From assembly GCF_900110145.1 (NCBI RefSeq), contig NZ_FOCP01000010.1:53809-117808 (forward strand): a DNA stretch of 64,000 nucleotides, read 5' to 3'. Positions 27,080-37,275 of the stretch are shown here, in pieces. This DNA is from Nitrosomonas marina (GTDB lineage: Bacteria > Pseudomonadota > Gammaproteobacteria > Burkholderiales > Nitrosomonadaceae). Position 1 is the stretch's first letter, and the number at the start of each line of letters is the position of its first letter. The notes under the pieces are model-generated. The model was not told the DNA's origin. It saw nothing but the letters and a program-made list of their open reading frames with translations, and ran no database searches. The translations under genes were made by a program, and so were the position numbers.

Positions 27080-27871
27080 ATGATAAAGGCTGAATCACGA
27101 ATGGATTTTACACGCGCCAGCGCCGGTCCCAAACCGAACACTGTCTATTTGTTCGGCACATGCCTGATTGATCTGCTGTACCCGCAAGCCGGGGTATCTA
27201 CTGTGCATTTACTCGAACGGGAAGGTGTAAACGTAATTTTCCCACAGGCGCAGACCTGCTGTGGACAACCCGCCTGGAACTCCGGCTACCGGGATGAAGC
27301 ACTTGCTGTAGCCAGGGCACAGCTTAAACTGTTTCCAAGGCCGATCCCGATCATCGCACCATCCGCTTCTTGCGCGGGCATGATAAGAGTACACTATCCG
27401 ACACTATTCAAAGGAGAACCGGACGAAGCCAGCACGTTCGATGTCGCGGACCGTGTTTACGAATTGACTGAATTCCTGACCGATATACTGAAGGTCGATC
27501 TCACCGATTTAGGCGAGCCGACAACTGTTGCGACCCATTCATCCTGCACAGCACGGCGCGAAATGAATGTTGCTGACAGAATCGATTTATTACTGGACCA
27601 GTTGCAGAACGTAACCCGCATCGAACCCGACAATGCAGAAGAATGCTGCGGTTTTGGCGGAACTTTTGCGATCAAGCAACCGGAAATTTCCACCGCAATG
27701 GTACTGGAGAAAGCAAAAGCTATTGAAAACACAGGTGCGCAACAGTTAATCGGACAAGACTGCGGCTGCCTGATGAACATCGGCGGCGCTCTAAAAAAAC
27801 AGGACAGCCAGATCTCACATGTTCATATTGCCGAATTTCTATGGGATAGAACACATAAAGCCACGCCATGA
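27080..27871 (+). CDS. lutA: Lactate utilisation protein A, Fe-S oxidoreductase subunit
   Basis: 263 residues. Two cysteine-rich CCG motifs are present: TCCGQPAWNSG and ECCGFGGTF, each of the heterodisulphide-reductase kind that binds an iron-sulphur cluster. With LutB and LutC it oxidises L-lactate to pyruvate without flavin. Its stop overlaps the lutB start (ATGA). The N-terminus is uncertain: ATG at 27080 gives seven residues more than a second ATG at 27101, and neither has a clear ribosome site. Confidence 0.88.
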   Translation: MIKAESRMDFTRASAGPKPNTVYLFGTCLIDLLYPQAGVSTVHLLEREGVNVIFPQAQTCCGQPAWNSGYRDEALAVARAQLKLFPRPIPIIAPSASCAGMIRVHYPTLFKGEPDEASTFDVADRVYELTEFLTDILKVDLTDLGEPTTVATHSSCTARREMNVADRIDLLLDQLQNVTRIEPDNAEECCGFGGTFAIKQPEISTAMVLEKAKAIENTGAQQLIGQDCGCLMNIGGALKKQDSQISHVHIAEFLWDRTHKATP

Positions 27872-29286
27872 CCACAAAATTCCGCACACAGTTTGCAAAA
27901 GCACTGGCCCAACATGAAGTTCGAAACAATACAGAAAGCGTGGTCAATAAGTTGAGAAAACACCGACTCGCTGCTTTTCCCGACCAAGCTGAATGGATAA
28001 GCATGCGCCGACACAGTACGGCAATCCGTGCAAACGCGACCAGCAAGCTCCCGCAGTTACTGGAACAACTGGAAACCAATCTGCAACGCAACGGAATACA
28101 GGTTCACTGGGCGGACACCACAGAGCAGGCCAACCAGACCGTGTTGAATATTATGCGATTCCATGACGCGAGGTTTATTATCAAAGGCAAATCAATGGTG
28201 TCGGAAGAGATGGGACTGAACGACTTCCTCAACACACACGGTATTGAATGCCTTGAATCCGATCTTGGTGAACTGATTATTCAGCTTGCTGCCGAAAAAC
28301 CATCGCACATGATTGTTCCCGCACTGCACAAAAACCGCAAACAAATTGCCCGATTATTTCACAGTCAGTTTCCCTCGATTCCCTATACCGAAGACATCAG
28401 CGCACTGGCCCAAGCAGCCCGCCGGTTTCTGCGGCATCATTTCGCAACTGCACCGGTTGGGCTGACGGGCGTCAATTTTATGATTGCGGAAACCGGTACA
28501 CTCTGCCTGGTCGAGAACGAAGGAAACGGCCGTATGTGCAGCACTGCACCACCTGTGCATATCGCTGTTTCGGGTATCGAAAAAGTAGTGGAATGCTTGG
28601 ATGATGTACCACCGCTGCTGGGTATACTCACCCGTTCGGCAACAGGACAGCCGATCACAACATACGTGAATATGATCAGCAGTCCGCGCAAACCCAATGA
28701 AAAAGACGGCCCGACAGCAGTGCATCTGATATTACTGGACAACGGCCGGTCCCGCATTTACAGCGATCCTGAGCTACGTGATACTCTGAACTGCATTCGC
28801 TGCGGTGCGTGCATGAATCACTGCCCCATCTACAAACATATTGGTGGCCACGCCTATCAGACGGTTATTCCGGGTCCGATCGGCACAATACTTGAACCAC
28901 AAAAAAATGGACTGGATTCGTACGGAGAACTGACCCAGGCTTCAACCCTTTGCGGCGCATGTCAGGAAGTTTGCCCGGTAAGCATCCCGATTCCTAAAAT
29001 CATCAATCGGTTGCGCTGGGAACACATTCGCAAAAGCAGCTGCAGCACACCTGGCGCAGGTTCAGGAAGGCGCAAAACAGAAGCCATCATCTGGAAAATC
29101 TGGGCATGGAACTGCATCCATCCCGGTGCGTATAACCGTATCACCAGCGTTGCCACATCCATGCGTCGACTCGCTGACCGAATATTGGCTAAAATATCCC
29201 CATGGACAGCCGCACGCGCTGTACCGAGACTTCCAGACACCACCTTGCACGAACGTCTAAAAGCACTCAAAATCGATAATGAATGA
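27868..29286 (+). CDS. lutB: Lactate utilisation protein B, ferredoxin-type subunit
   Basis: 472 residues with two [4Fe-4S] motifs, CIRCGACMNHCP (with upstream partner cysteines) and CGACQEVCPV, following an LUD domain containing NFMIAETGTLCLVENEGN. Membrane segments are absent. It overlaps lutA by four bases and lutC by eight, so the three are translated together. Acts as electron carrier within the lactate dehydrogenase complex. Confidence 0.92.
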   Translation: MTTKFRTQFAKALAQHEVRNNTESVVNKLRKHRLAAFPDQAEWISMRRHSTAIRANATSKLPQLLEQLETNLQRNGIQVHWADTTEQANQTVLNIMRFHDARFIIKGKSMVSEEMGLNDFLNTHGIECLESDLGELIIQLAAEKPSHMIVPALHKNRKQIARLFHSQFPSIPYTEDISALAQAARRFLRHHFATAPVGLTGVNFMIAETGTLCLVENEGNGRMCSTAPPVHIAVSGIEKVVECLDDVPPLLGILTRSATGQPITTYVNMISSPRKPNEKDGPTAVHLILLDNGRSRIYSDPELRDTLNCIRCGACMNHCPIYKHIGGHAYQTVIPGPIGTILEPQKNGLDSYGELTQASTLCGACQEVCPVSIPIPKIINRLRWEHIRKSSCSTPGAGSGRRKTEAIIWKIWAWNCIHPGAYNRITSVATSMRRLADRILAKISPWTAARAVPRLPDTTLHERLKALKIDNE

Positions 29287-29926
29287 CGCACGCAACACGA
29301 TTCTCAGCCGGCTCAAAACTGCATCCATTGACCAGACAATGCCATTGGCCCGAAATATTTCAAATTCCGTAAACTGGAGCAGCAACTATAAGGTGCAGCT
29401 TTTCCGTACCCAGCTGCAATCAGCACAGGCAGAAATTTACGATGCTACAGATCATTCCTGGCTGATGACATTACAACATATTTGCCAAGCCAAGTATTTA
29501 AAGAATATTCTGCTTTCACCCACAACGTCATGGGGTGAAGCCATTATTGAAAATTCCACAAACTTACCTTCACTTAAATACTACGACGATCCGGTTGAAA
29601 ACTGGAAACAAACTTTATTCGAAGGAATCGAAGCAGCTTTTACCAGTACGTACGGCGGTATTGCCGATACCGGGACCTTGATATTGTGGCCTGACACACA
29701 GGAACCCCGCATGATGTCTCTTGTCCCGCCCGTTCATATTGCTGTCATAGAAAAATCTAAAATTTACAACTCGTTTGCAGAGGCGCTAAAAGCACAGCAC
29801 TGGAATGAAACAGAGCTGCCAGCTAATATCCTCCTGATCTCAGGTCCCTCAAAATCGGCTGATATCGAGCAGACCCTCACATATGGCGTGCATGGACCAA
29901 AAGAACTGGTGGTAATTATGGTATGA
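29279..29926 (+). CDS. lutC: Lactate utilisation protein C
   Basis: 215 residues of the LUD superfamily: EAAFTSTYGGIADTGTLIL and SLVPPVHIAVIEKSKIY match the LutC pattern, and the GPSKSADIEQTLTYGVHGPK end is the conserved C-terminal loop. Third subunit of the lactate oxidising complex. No terminator is apparent before tusA, which is convergent. Confidence 0.9.
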   Translation: MNDARNTILSRLKTASIDQTMPLARNISNSVNWSSNYKVQLFRTQLQSAQAEIYDATDHSWLMTLQHICQAKYLKNILLSPTTSWGEAIIENSTNLPSLKYYDDPVENWKQTLFEGIEAAFTSTYGGIADTGTLILWPDTQEPRMMSLVPPVHIAVIEKSKIYNSFAEALKAQHWNETELPANILLISGPSKSADIEQTLTYGVHGPKELVVIMV

Positions 29927-29948
29927 ACTCATTGCTGATATTTTTGAA

Positions 29949-30200
29949 CTATCTTTTCTTTAAAAAAAAGACAAACTCCATATCAGTTGATGACATGGCC
30001 AACAACCGATTACCGGTCTGTTCAGCAAAAACCTGGAAATCAATCTCGGCAGCAGGGTCAGTTGCGACAACTTTCAAAATTTCTCCGCTGGCCATGCCGG
30101 CAAGTGACTGTTTAGTTCGCAGAATAGGTAGCGGACACACCAGACCCCGCGCATCCAGTTCCTGATCAAATTCCCACAATGTTGAATCAATATTATTCAT
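29949..30200 (-). CDS. tusA: TusA/SirA-family sulphur carrier
   Basis: 83 residues from the ATG at 30200. The motif GLVCPLPILRTK holds the sulphur-accepting Cys in CPxP. TusA relays sulphur for tRNA 2-thiouridine and other cofactors. I took the start that puts the Cys motif about 20 residues in; the frame extends 19 codons further up. No strong ribosome site. Confidence 0.85.
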   Translation of the reverse strand: MNNIDSTLWEFDQELDARGLVCPLPILRTKQSLAGMASGEILKVVATDPAAEIDFQVFAEQTGNRLLAMSSTDMEFVFFLKKR

Positions 30201-30319
30201 TTGTTTTTTCGAGCAATTGATTATTTTACCAACAGAATGACCAAAATACGGACACATCCTTCCTGATCAGGAAGCGGCAATATGCTTTGGTTAAGGGAAT
30301 TAGAACCGACAGGACAATC

Positions 30320-30952
30320 TCAGTCAACCAGTCGGTTTTTTATTGCATACCGTATCAACTCGGAATTATTGTTCAATTTGAGCTTCTCCAGTATGCGTGA
30401 ACGATAAACGCTGACGGTTTTAGGGCTTAAAAACATTTCCGCCGAAATATCAGAAAGTGTTTTACCCGATGCAATCAAACACAGCGTCTGATATTCACGA
30501 TCGGATAAAATAGTGTAGAGTGGTTGATCACTCTTCGAATTAACAGCATTGGCGAGTTCCTGTGCCAAGGCCTGGCTGACGTATTTATCCCCAGAGGCCA
30601 CTTGACGAATAGCGGTTACAAGCTGAGCCGGCGCGCTCTGTTTATTCAAATATCCTGCGGCGCCCGCTTTCAACGCGCGAAGAGCAAATTCGTGTTCGTT
30701 ATGCATGCTCAGTACCAGAATTGCAGAATTTGGTTTATCCTTTTTAATTTGTTTGAGCACGTCAATACCATTTCTATCAGGTAACGAAATATCCAGCAAT
30801 GCGACATCAAAATCATGCAGACGGGCAATCTTGATAGCCTGAAACCCCGTTTCGGCTTCACTGGTGACCCGGATATCGCTAGTCTCATTTAATATCTGCT
30901 TCAGGCCCTGACGGACAATCGCATGATCGTCGGCAATCATCACTTGAATCAT
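30320..30952 (-). CDS. NarL/GacA-type response regulator
   Basis: 210 residues: receiver with D8-D9, phosphoacceptor D54 (ALLDISLPD) and K in NKQSAP, then a LuxR-type helix-turn-helix (LSDREYQTLCLIASGKTLSD, SPKTVSVYRSRI). Its start overlaps the stop of the kinase gene by four bases, so the two are translated together. Resembles UvrY/GacA. It lies before the flagellar block but on the opposite strand; a motility link is only a possibility. Confidence 0.9.
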   Translation of the reverse strand: MIQVMIADDHAIVRQGLKQILNETSDIRVTSEAETGFQAIKIARLHDFDVALLDISLPDRNGIDVLKQIKKDKPNSAILVLSMHNEHEFALRALKAGAAGYLNKQSAPAQLVTAIRQVASGDKYVSQALAQELANAVNSKSDQPLYTILSDREYQTLCLIASGKTLSDISAEMFLSPKTVSVYRSRILEKLKLNNNSELIRYAIKNRLVD

Positions 30953-32526
30953 TGTTTTCTCCGATCATTAATTGTCATGAAGCTCCGCTGGTCACTTTCA
31001 TATTCTGATTTAAAATCAGGTATCTCTACAGAATCATCTGGATATGCCGGTCTCATTTCAAGTATAGGAATAAGAATGCAGACCCTGGTTCCTATACCGG
31101 GTTCACCGGAGATATGGAAACTTCCTTTTAATTGCTGGCAGCGCTCGCGCATTCCTCTAATACCGAACGAATCCTGTTTTTTCATGTCTTCAGGATCAAT
31201 CCCGCACCCATTATCAAGCACTTCCATAACAATTTTTTCTTCTGCCTCTGTCAGGCTGACCCAAACCTTGGTAGCTTGTGCATGCTTAGAAATATTGGTT
31301 AATATTTCTTGAAAAAGTCGAAAAATTGCTACTGACAAATCAGCATCCAGCAGAATCTCTTCTTCTTCACAGGATACATGGCATGAAATATTTGTGCGCC
31401 GACTAAACTCTTTGGCTTGCCATTGCACAGCGGCAACAATCCCGAAATCGAGTATGCCCGGGCGCAGATCCATGGATATTCTTCGCGTACTGTCAATGAC
31501 ATGATCAACAAGGCTTTCGATTATTGCTGCTTTTTTCTGATAAAAATCGCTGAGGCGTGGGGTGGAATCCAAACATGGCACCAACTCACATTTGATAGCG
31601 GTCAATGTACCGCCAATATCGTCATGAATCTCGCGTGCTATTCGCGCACGTTCATGTTCTTTAACTTTCTGCAAATAGGAAGATAATTCGACCAACTGCT
31701 CCCGTGAATGCGATATTTCAGTTTCGGCCAGCTTATTCCGGGTAATGTTGATCATGATTCCACCCCACAAAATCCCGCCATCAGCTGCCATTTTCGGGGT
31801 TGCACGCAGGCTGATCCATTTAATATCCGAATCACCTTTGACCTGGATACGCCCTTCCCAGTTTAGCGTGGAGAGTTTCTCTGCAGATATTTGCAACAGT
31901 CTCTCGTAATTTTTCTTATCTTCAGGCAGAATCAGTCGTGAAAACAGTGTGGCGTTTGCCATCAGCATATGTGGAGACAATCCCAGCAGGGTCTCTGATG
32001 CGTTGCTGACATAAGGAAAGCTCTCATTATGATCCGGTGTCAGTAAAAACTGAAAAACAACACCTGGTAGATTCGTTGTAATTGCACGAAAGCGCGCTTC
32101 GCTTTTTTGCAAGGCAACCTGGGTAATATTTACACGCCGGGAATTCTCCGCCGCACGCAAGCTGCGACGTACGACGGGTACAAGCCTCTTCAGATTCTTC
32201 TTTGCGATATAATCGCAAGCTCCCTTCTCCATCAATGATACTGCCGCTTCTTCATCTTCATTTTCAGAAACTATGATTAAGGGCACATCTTGTCCGTAAT
32301 CCAATAGTAGCTATAATACTTCATCGGGTTTCAATTGAGGCACATCTGTATTTGACAATACAATATCCCACACACTGGTTCTCAAGGCCTTGCGCAGTTC
32401 CTGTACCGTGTTTACCCAGTTAACATTCAGCTGCAACCCACTTTTCACCAGCGTATCGTTTATTTGATCTGCATCAGCAGCAGAGTTTTCAACCGACAAA
32501 ATCTTTAAAACTCTTCTTTTGATCAC
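30949..32526 (-). pseudogene. PAS histidine kinase with degenerate receiver, broken by an amber codon
   Basis: A 525-codon frame from a GTG at 32526 with an in-frame TAG at 32313-32311 (after LKPDEVL). Residues 1 to about 125 are a receiver domain in which the phosphoacceptor Asp is N59 (DIVLSNTD) and the acidic pair is E-N; then a PAS domain (about 140-265), HisKA_3 with EIHDDIGGTLTAI (H301) and an ATPase domain with DNGCGID. The TAG falls inside the receiver. A TTG just after it could restart translation and make a soluble kinase missing the first half of the receiver. Either a recent loss of a useless domain, or readthrough, or a sequencing error. Confidence 0.75.
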
Positions 32527-32696
32527 TCAATTCCCATCGAAACTTTGATTTAAATCAACCCCACCTTTCTTTGCGTAAGTATAACGCTATGAATACTATA
32601 CCAATTTAGAACCTTTATCCAGCATTAACAAACAGACTAATGACATTATAAGCCAAAAATTCCAGCAAAAAATAAACTGAATACCAACAAAAAAAC

Positions 32697-32723
32697 TTAA
32701 TTTTGCAAAAAGTCAACCGATTA
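32697..32723 (+). promoter_or_regulatory. Sigma28 (FliA) promoter of flagellin
   Basis: TTAA, a 15-base spacer, and ACCGATTA, close to the FliA consensus TAAA-N15-GCCGATAA. It gives a leader of about 90 bases before the fliC ATG. Confidence 0.65.
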
Positions 32724-32821
32724 CAGCTTCAACGATGGTTAATTAGCCGCTTGTTACGGAATGAAGCCAGCGTGTAGGAATAAAACCATTTAGAAAGTAA
32801 AGCATTTATAGGAGAACCAAA

Positions 32822-34285
32822 ATGCCACAAACAATTAACTCAAATATTGCGTCACTGAATGCGCAACGCAACCTGAGCATGTCTCAAAATTCATTGAATA
32901 CATCTTTGGAGCGCCTGTCTTCAGGTCTCAGAATTAACAGTGCAAAAGATGATGCTGCAGGACTGGCAATTTCTGAAAGAATGACTTCACAAATTCGCGG
33001 CCTTAACCAGGCAGTGCGCAATGCCAATGATGGTATTTCTCTGGCACAAACTGCAGAAGGCGCTTTAAGCGAGATTGGTAACAATCTGCAACGAATTCGA
33101 GAGCTTGCAATACAATCTTCTAATGCCACCAACAGTTCAAGCGATCGAGCAGCGCTGCAAGCCGAGGTCGCTCAATTAACTTCGGAAATCACACGTGTTG
33201 CGAGCCAGACGCAGTTTAATGGTACGAACTTACTCGATGGCGCTTTCTTAAACCAAAGCTTTCAGGTTGGCGCGAATGCAAATCAAACCATTGATATCCA
33301 ATCAATTGGTGATTCACGTGCCACAGCACTTGGTAGCAACATATTAACAACGAATGGTACTGCCATGGGAACTGCCACTGCAGCAGCAGCCGATGTTTCA
33401 GGTGGTAATGGTGTCACTGTAGAGGCCGACCTTGTGCTAACAACCAACAAGGGTGCAACAGGTGCAATCAGCTACGCTGTCGGTTCAGATGCAAAAACTG
33501 TCGCTGCAGCAATCAACTCCGCCGCTTCAAATATCGGAGTCACTGCTACAGCCAGCAATAGTGCCACTCTGGGCAACATTGGTGCTGCTGGTACAGTAAC
33601 GATGACGTTAAATGGCAATTCTATTTCAGCAAACGTAACTGACACATCCGATTTAAGCGGTTTGGCCTCAGCTATCAACGGACAGCAATCCCTGACTGGT
33701 GTAACGGCATCATTTGCAGACAATGCAGACAAGTCAGTTATTACGCTGACGACGTCAGACGGTAGAGATATCGCATTACAAGACTTTAACAACTCAGGTG
33801 CAACAAAAACTGCCGATTTTACTGCTGGCGTAACTACAAGGACATTGACCGGCGGCGCAGCAACAGACTCTGCAATTGCTACGGGTACAATAGAACTGAC
33901 CAGCTCGGCAGGTCAAATAACCGTTGGTAATGGAAACGCCGATGTGTTTGGCGCAACAACAAGCTCGTTTAACTCTGTTGCAACTCTGGATATCTCATCA
34001 GCATCAGGTGCGCAAACCGCAATTGAAACACTGGATTCCGCTTTGGCACAAGTCAATAACACACGTGGAGATTTGGGCGCAATTCAAAATCGTTTTTCCT
34101 CAGCTATCTCCAATCTGCAAACAACGGCCGAGAACCTTTCTTCTTCCCGTAGCCGTATTCAGGATGCCGATTTTGCAGCAGAAACAGCCAACATGACACG
34201 CGGACAAATTCTGCAACAGGCTGGCACCGCGATTCTGGCGCAGGCAAATTCATTACCCAATAATGTGCTTTCACTATTGCGTTAA
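32822..34285 (+). CDS. fliC: Flagellin
   Basis: 487 residues, filament subunit exported through the flagellar channel. The conserved N-terminal D0/D1 region (MPQTINSNIASLNAQRNLS, then LSSGLRINSAKDDAAGLAI) and C-terminal region (RSRIQDADFAAETANMTRGQ, ending NNVLSLLR) are intact. The central part is Ser/Thr/Ala-rich and hypervariable, as expected for the surface domains. GGAG precedes the ATG. Transcribed from the sigma28 promoter; an intrinsic terminator follows. Confidence 0.96.
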   Translation: MPQTINSNIASLNAQRNLSMSQNSLNTSLERLSSGLRINSAKDDAAGLAISERMTSQIRGLNQAVRNANDGISLAQTAEGALSEIGNNLQRIRELAIQSSNATNSSSDRAALQAEVAQLTSEITRVASQTQFNGTNLLDGAFLNQSFQVGANANQTIDIQSIGDSRATALGSNILTTNGTAMGTATAAAADVSGGNGVTVEADLVLTTNKGATGAISYAVGSDAKTVAAAINSAASNIGVTATASNSATLGNIGAAGTVTMTLNGNSISANVTDTSDLSGLASAINGQQSLTGVTASFADNADKSVITLTTSDGRDIALQDFNNSGATKTADFTAGVTTRTLTGGAATDSAIATGTIELTSSAGQITVGNGNADVFGATTSSFNSVATLDISSASGAQTAIETLDSALAQVNNTRGDLGAIQNRFSSAISNLQTTAENLSSSRSRIQDADFAAETANMTRGQILQQAGTAILAQANSLPNNVLSLLR

Positions 34286-34316
34286 TCAATAAGCATTAAG
34301 AATACAGTAATGAACC

Positions 34317-34357
34317 AGGAACACGGGATTATTAAATTACAAATTCCGTGTTCCTTT
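34317..34357 (+). terminator. Intrinsic terminator after fliC
   Basis: AGGAACACGGGATT (34317-34330) pairs with its complement at 34342-34355, followed by T residues. It separates the very abundant fliC transcript from flaG and later genes. Confidence 0.75.
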
Positions 34358-34376
34358 AACCATAAGGAGTCATCAC

Positions 34377-34745
34377 ATGGCAATCAGTCATATAAATGAT
34401 GCAGTAGGCAGTCACGCTCAGCCTTTGCTGACATTGCCAGCTTCTCAAAATACGGTGTCGACTAACAACCGAATAAATTCTTCACCGAATTCAGTTGCCA
34501 AACCCGAACAAAATAATCAACTGGACATACCGATCGAGCAAGCCGCCGAAAAAATTAAAGAAACTGTGAATAACCTCGCTCAAAATCTAAAATTTTCAAT
34601 AGACGAAGATACCGGCAAAACTGTTATTAAAGTGATGGATACGCAGACACAGGAAGTCATTCGGCAAATTCCATCGCAGGAAGCTATCTCCATTGCGCGA
34701 ACTTTGGACAAAGTCCAGGGCTTATTGCTGAACGACAAAGCCTGA
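34377..34745 (+). CDS. flaG: FlaG family protein
   Basis: 122 residues. The N-terminal half is low-complexity; the C-terminal half (NLKFSIDEDTGKTVIKVMDT, VIRQIPSQEAISIARTLD) is the FlaG domain. FlaG limits filament length in some species. AAGGAG stands six bases before the ATG; it lies between fliC and fliD, its usual place. Confidence 0.9.
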   Translation: MAISHINDAVGSHAQPLLTLPASQNTVSTNNRINSSPNSVAKPEQNNQLDIPIEQAAEKIKETVNNLAQNLKFSIDEDTGKTVIKVMDTQTQEVIRQIPSQEAISIARTLDKVQGLLLNDKA

Positions 34746-34775
34746 AACTGTTTAAACATTTAAGAGGGATAAAAA

Positions 34776-36752
34776 ATGCTATCAACACCGGGTATAGGTT
34801 CCGGACTCGATGTGAATGGAATTATCAGTCAACTAATGTCCGTTGAACGCCGACCACTTTTAGCACTAGATAATAAAGAAGCCAAGCAACAGACCCAACT
34901 GACGGCATTTGGTACCCTCAAAGGAGCACTTTCTGCATTTCAAAGCAGTCTATCATCGCTCACCAGTCCGTCAAAATTTTCTGCCATTTCGGCAAACATA
35001 TCGGACACGTCCCTGGCAACTGTCAGTGCAAGCGCTTCAGCTGTTACCGGAAAATATGATGTAGAAATTCAATCACTGGCCCAATCACAAAAATTAAAGT
35101 CCGGAAATTTTGCTTCTCCCAGCACCGCGATTGGGAGCGGCACATTGACGGTACAATTTGGTACTTACAGCGGCGGTTCGTTTACTTTAAATCCGGATAA
35201 AGCTGCCCAGTCAATCACTATTTCGCCCTCCAACGCTTCACTAACGGGTGTACGTGATGCCATTAATAAAGCAGATGCAGACATTTCAGCAAGCATTGTA
35301 AATGACGGCTCTGGTGATCGTCTGGTAATCGCTTCCAAAGATACAGGACTCAGCAATGCATTGAAAATTACGGTGACAGATGATGATGGCAATAACACTG
35401 ATAATGCCGGTCTATCACAACTTGCCTTTAATGCAGCTACTGGTGGCACATCTAATCTGACAGAGACCGTTCCAGCAAGCAATGCCGAAATGGTGGTTGA
35501 CGGAATTCCAATCAGCAAATCATCCAACACTATTTCAGACGCCATTGATGGCGTAACCTTTAATCTGTTAAAAGCTGATATCGGCAACACTACAACTTTA
35601 AATATCTCCCGCAACACCGCCGGTATCGAAAAAGCCGTATCAAATTTTGTGAAATCCTACAACGAGCTCAATCAAACAATTACAGATTTATCCAAATATA
35701 ATGCCGAAACCAAGCAGGCATCAATTCTAACAGGCGACTTCACAGTCAGAGCTCTTCAGAACCAGTTACGCAACGCGCTATCGGAACCTTTAAAAACTGC
35801 AGGAGGCGGATTAAGTATTCTAGCCGAGGTCGGCGTCTCCTTTCAGGATGATGGTTCGCTTAAACTAGATTCAAGTAAATTAAGCAATGTTGTTAATGAT
35901 GCAAGCAAAGATATTTCTACTTTGTTTGCTTCGGTCGGTAAAACAAGCGACAGTCTGGTTTCATTCATCAGCGCCACATCCGACACAGTAAACGGAAACT
36001 ATCAACTGGATATCAGTCAACTGGCCACCCAGGGTACCGCAACAGGTAGCACACCTGCCGCACTCACAATCAATACAGGAATAAACGACTCGCTTGATCT
36101 TAATATCAATGGGATAGATGCGAACATCACACTCGCTGCCGGAACATATGATGCAGATTCTCTTGCAGCCGAAATTCAGTCAAAGATAAACGGCAATACC
36201 ACTTTCTCTTCAAATAATGTTGCCGTTTCCGTGACACAATCATCAGGCATATTGACGATTACTTCTAATCAATACGGGTCATCATCGTCTGTTGATATTA
36301 CAGGCGGTAACGGCGAACTGGATTTGTTTGGCAGTGCAACTGAAACAACGGGACTTGATGTTGCGGGAACGATTAACGGTCTTAGTGCAACCGGTACAGG
36401 ACAGAGTCTGTCAGGCACAGGTGACAGTGAAGGATTGGTGCTTAAAGTAACAGGTGGCAGCACTGGACCGCGCGGATCTGTTGACTTTGCCCATGGGTTT
36501 GCTGCCAAGCTGAATCAGGTCATCGATACGATGCTCGATGGCAAACTCATTGACAACCGTATTGAAGGAATAAATGAAAAAATTGATGATATTAACGATC
36601 AGCGGGAATCCCTGATTCGAAGGCTTGATGACGTCGAAAAACGTATACGCGCTCAATTTACCGCATTGGATACCATGATAGCCAGCATGACGCAAACTAG
36701 CAGTTTTCTGCAACAACAGTTATCCAGACTGCCCACTATCGATAGTAATTGA
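34776..36752 (+). CDS. fliD: Flagellar hook-associated protein 2 (filament cap)
   Basis: 658 residues, long for FliD (E. coli 468), with extra Ser/Thr/Gly-rich domain(s) in the middle. N-terminal LSTPGIGSGLDVNGIISQLM and the long C-terminal helical part (INEKIDDINDQRESLIRRL, QFTALDTMIASM) are typical. Caps the growing filament and folds flagellin. The enlarged middle probably lies on the outer face of the cap. Confidence 0.93.
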   Translation: MLSTPGIGSGLDVNGIISQLMSVERRPLLALDNKEAKQQTQLTAFGTLKGALSAFQSSLSSLTSPSKFSAISANISDTSLATVSASASAVTGKYDVEIQSLAQSQKLKSGNFASPSTAIGSGTLTVQFGTYSGGSFTLNPDKAAQSITISPSNASLTGVRDAINKADADISASIVNDGSGDRLVIASKDTGLSNALKITVTDDDGNNTDNAGLSQLAFNAATGGTSNLTETVPASNAEMVVDGIPISKSSNTISDAIDGVTFNLLKADIGNTTTLNISRNTAGIEKAVSNFVKSYNELNQTITDLSKYNAETKQASILTGDFTVRALQNQLRNALSEPLKTAGGGLSILAEVGVSFQDDGSLKLDSSKLSNVVNDASKDISTLFASVGKTSDSLVSFISATSDTVNGNYQLDISQLATQGTATGSTPAALTINTGINDSLDLNINGIDANITLAAGTYDADSLAAEIQSKINGNTTFSSNNVAVSVTQSSGILTITSNQYGSSSSVDITGGNGELDLFGSATETTGLDVAGTINGLSATGTGQSLSGTGDSEGLVLKVTGGSTGPRGSVDFAHGFAAKLNQVIDTMLDGKLIDNRIEGINEKIDDINDQRESLIRRLDDVEKRIRAQFTALDTMIASMTQTSSFLQQQLSRLPTIDSN

Positions 36753-36811
36753 TTGAATTTTTCTCTATAAAAAAACCAATATCGTTGCTATTCATATTAA
36801 AGGAGTAATTA

Positions 36812-37219
36812 ATGTATGCAACCACCATTGACCCCGTCTCAGCTTACCAGCGGGTCGGCGTTGAAACCGGAGTAGAATCGGCCAATCCCCACAAGCTTAT
36901 TCTGATGCTGTTCGAGGGTGCACAAGAAGCGCTTATTAAAGCCAAAATACATATCAAACACAATGAAATAGCCAAAAAAGGGGAAATGCTTTCCAAAGCA
37001 ATCATGATTATTGACCATGGCTTAAAAGCAAGCCTTGATACCAACGCCGGCGGTGAACTGGCGCTGCACCTTCAAGCACTCTACGACTACATGGCCAATC
37101 GTCTATTAACTGCCAATCTTAAAAACGACGTTGAAATCATAGACGAGATCAGTGGATTATTGAATGAATTGTACGGTGCCTGGAAAGCCATTGAGAATAC
37201 AACAGAACTGTGCAGATAA
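36812..37219 (+). CDS. fliS: Flagellin export chaperone
   Basis: 135 residues, all helical, with AYQRVGVETGVESANPHKLI at the N-terminus and LILMLFEGAQEAL in the first helix, the FliS signature. Binds the C-terminal tail of flagellin in the cytoplasm. AAAGGAG precedes the ATG. Confidence 0.94.
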   Translation: MYATTIDPVSAYQRVGVETGVESANPHKLILMLFEGAQEALIKAKIHIKHNEIAKKGEMLSKAIMIIDHGLKASLDTNAGGELALHLQALYDYMANRLLTANLKNDVEIIDEISGLLNELYGAWKAIENTTELCR

Positions 37220-37275
37220 CACTGATTTTCGCCAAATGATCGTTTTACACATAATAATACTAAGGTTCTAAAAAA

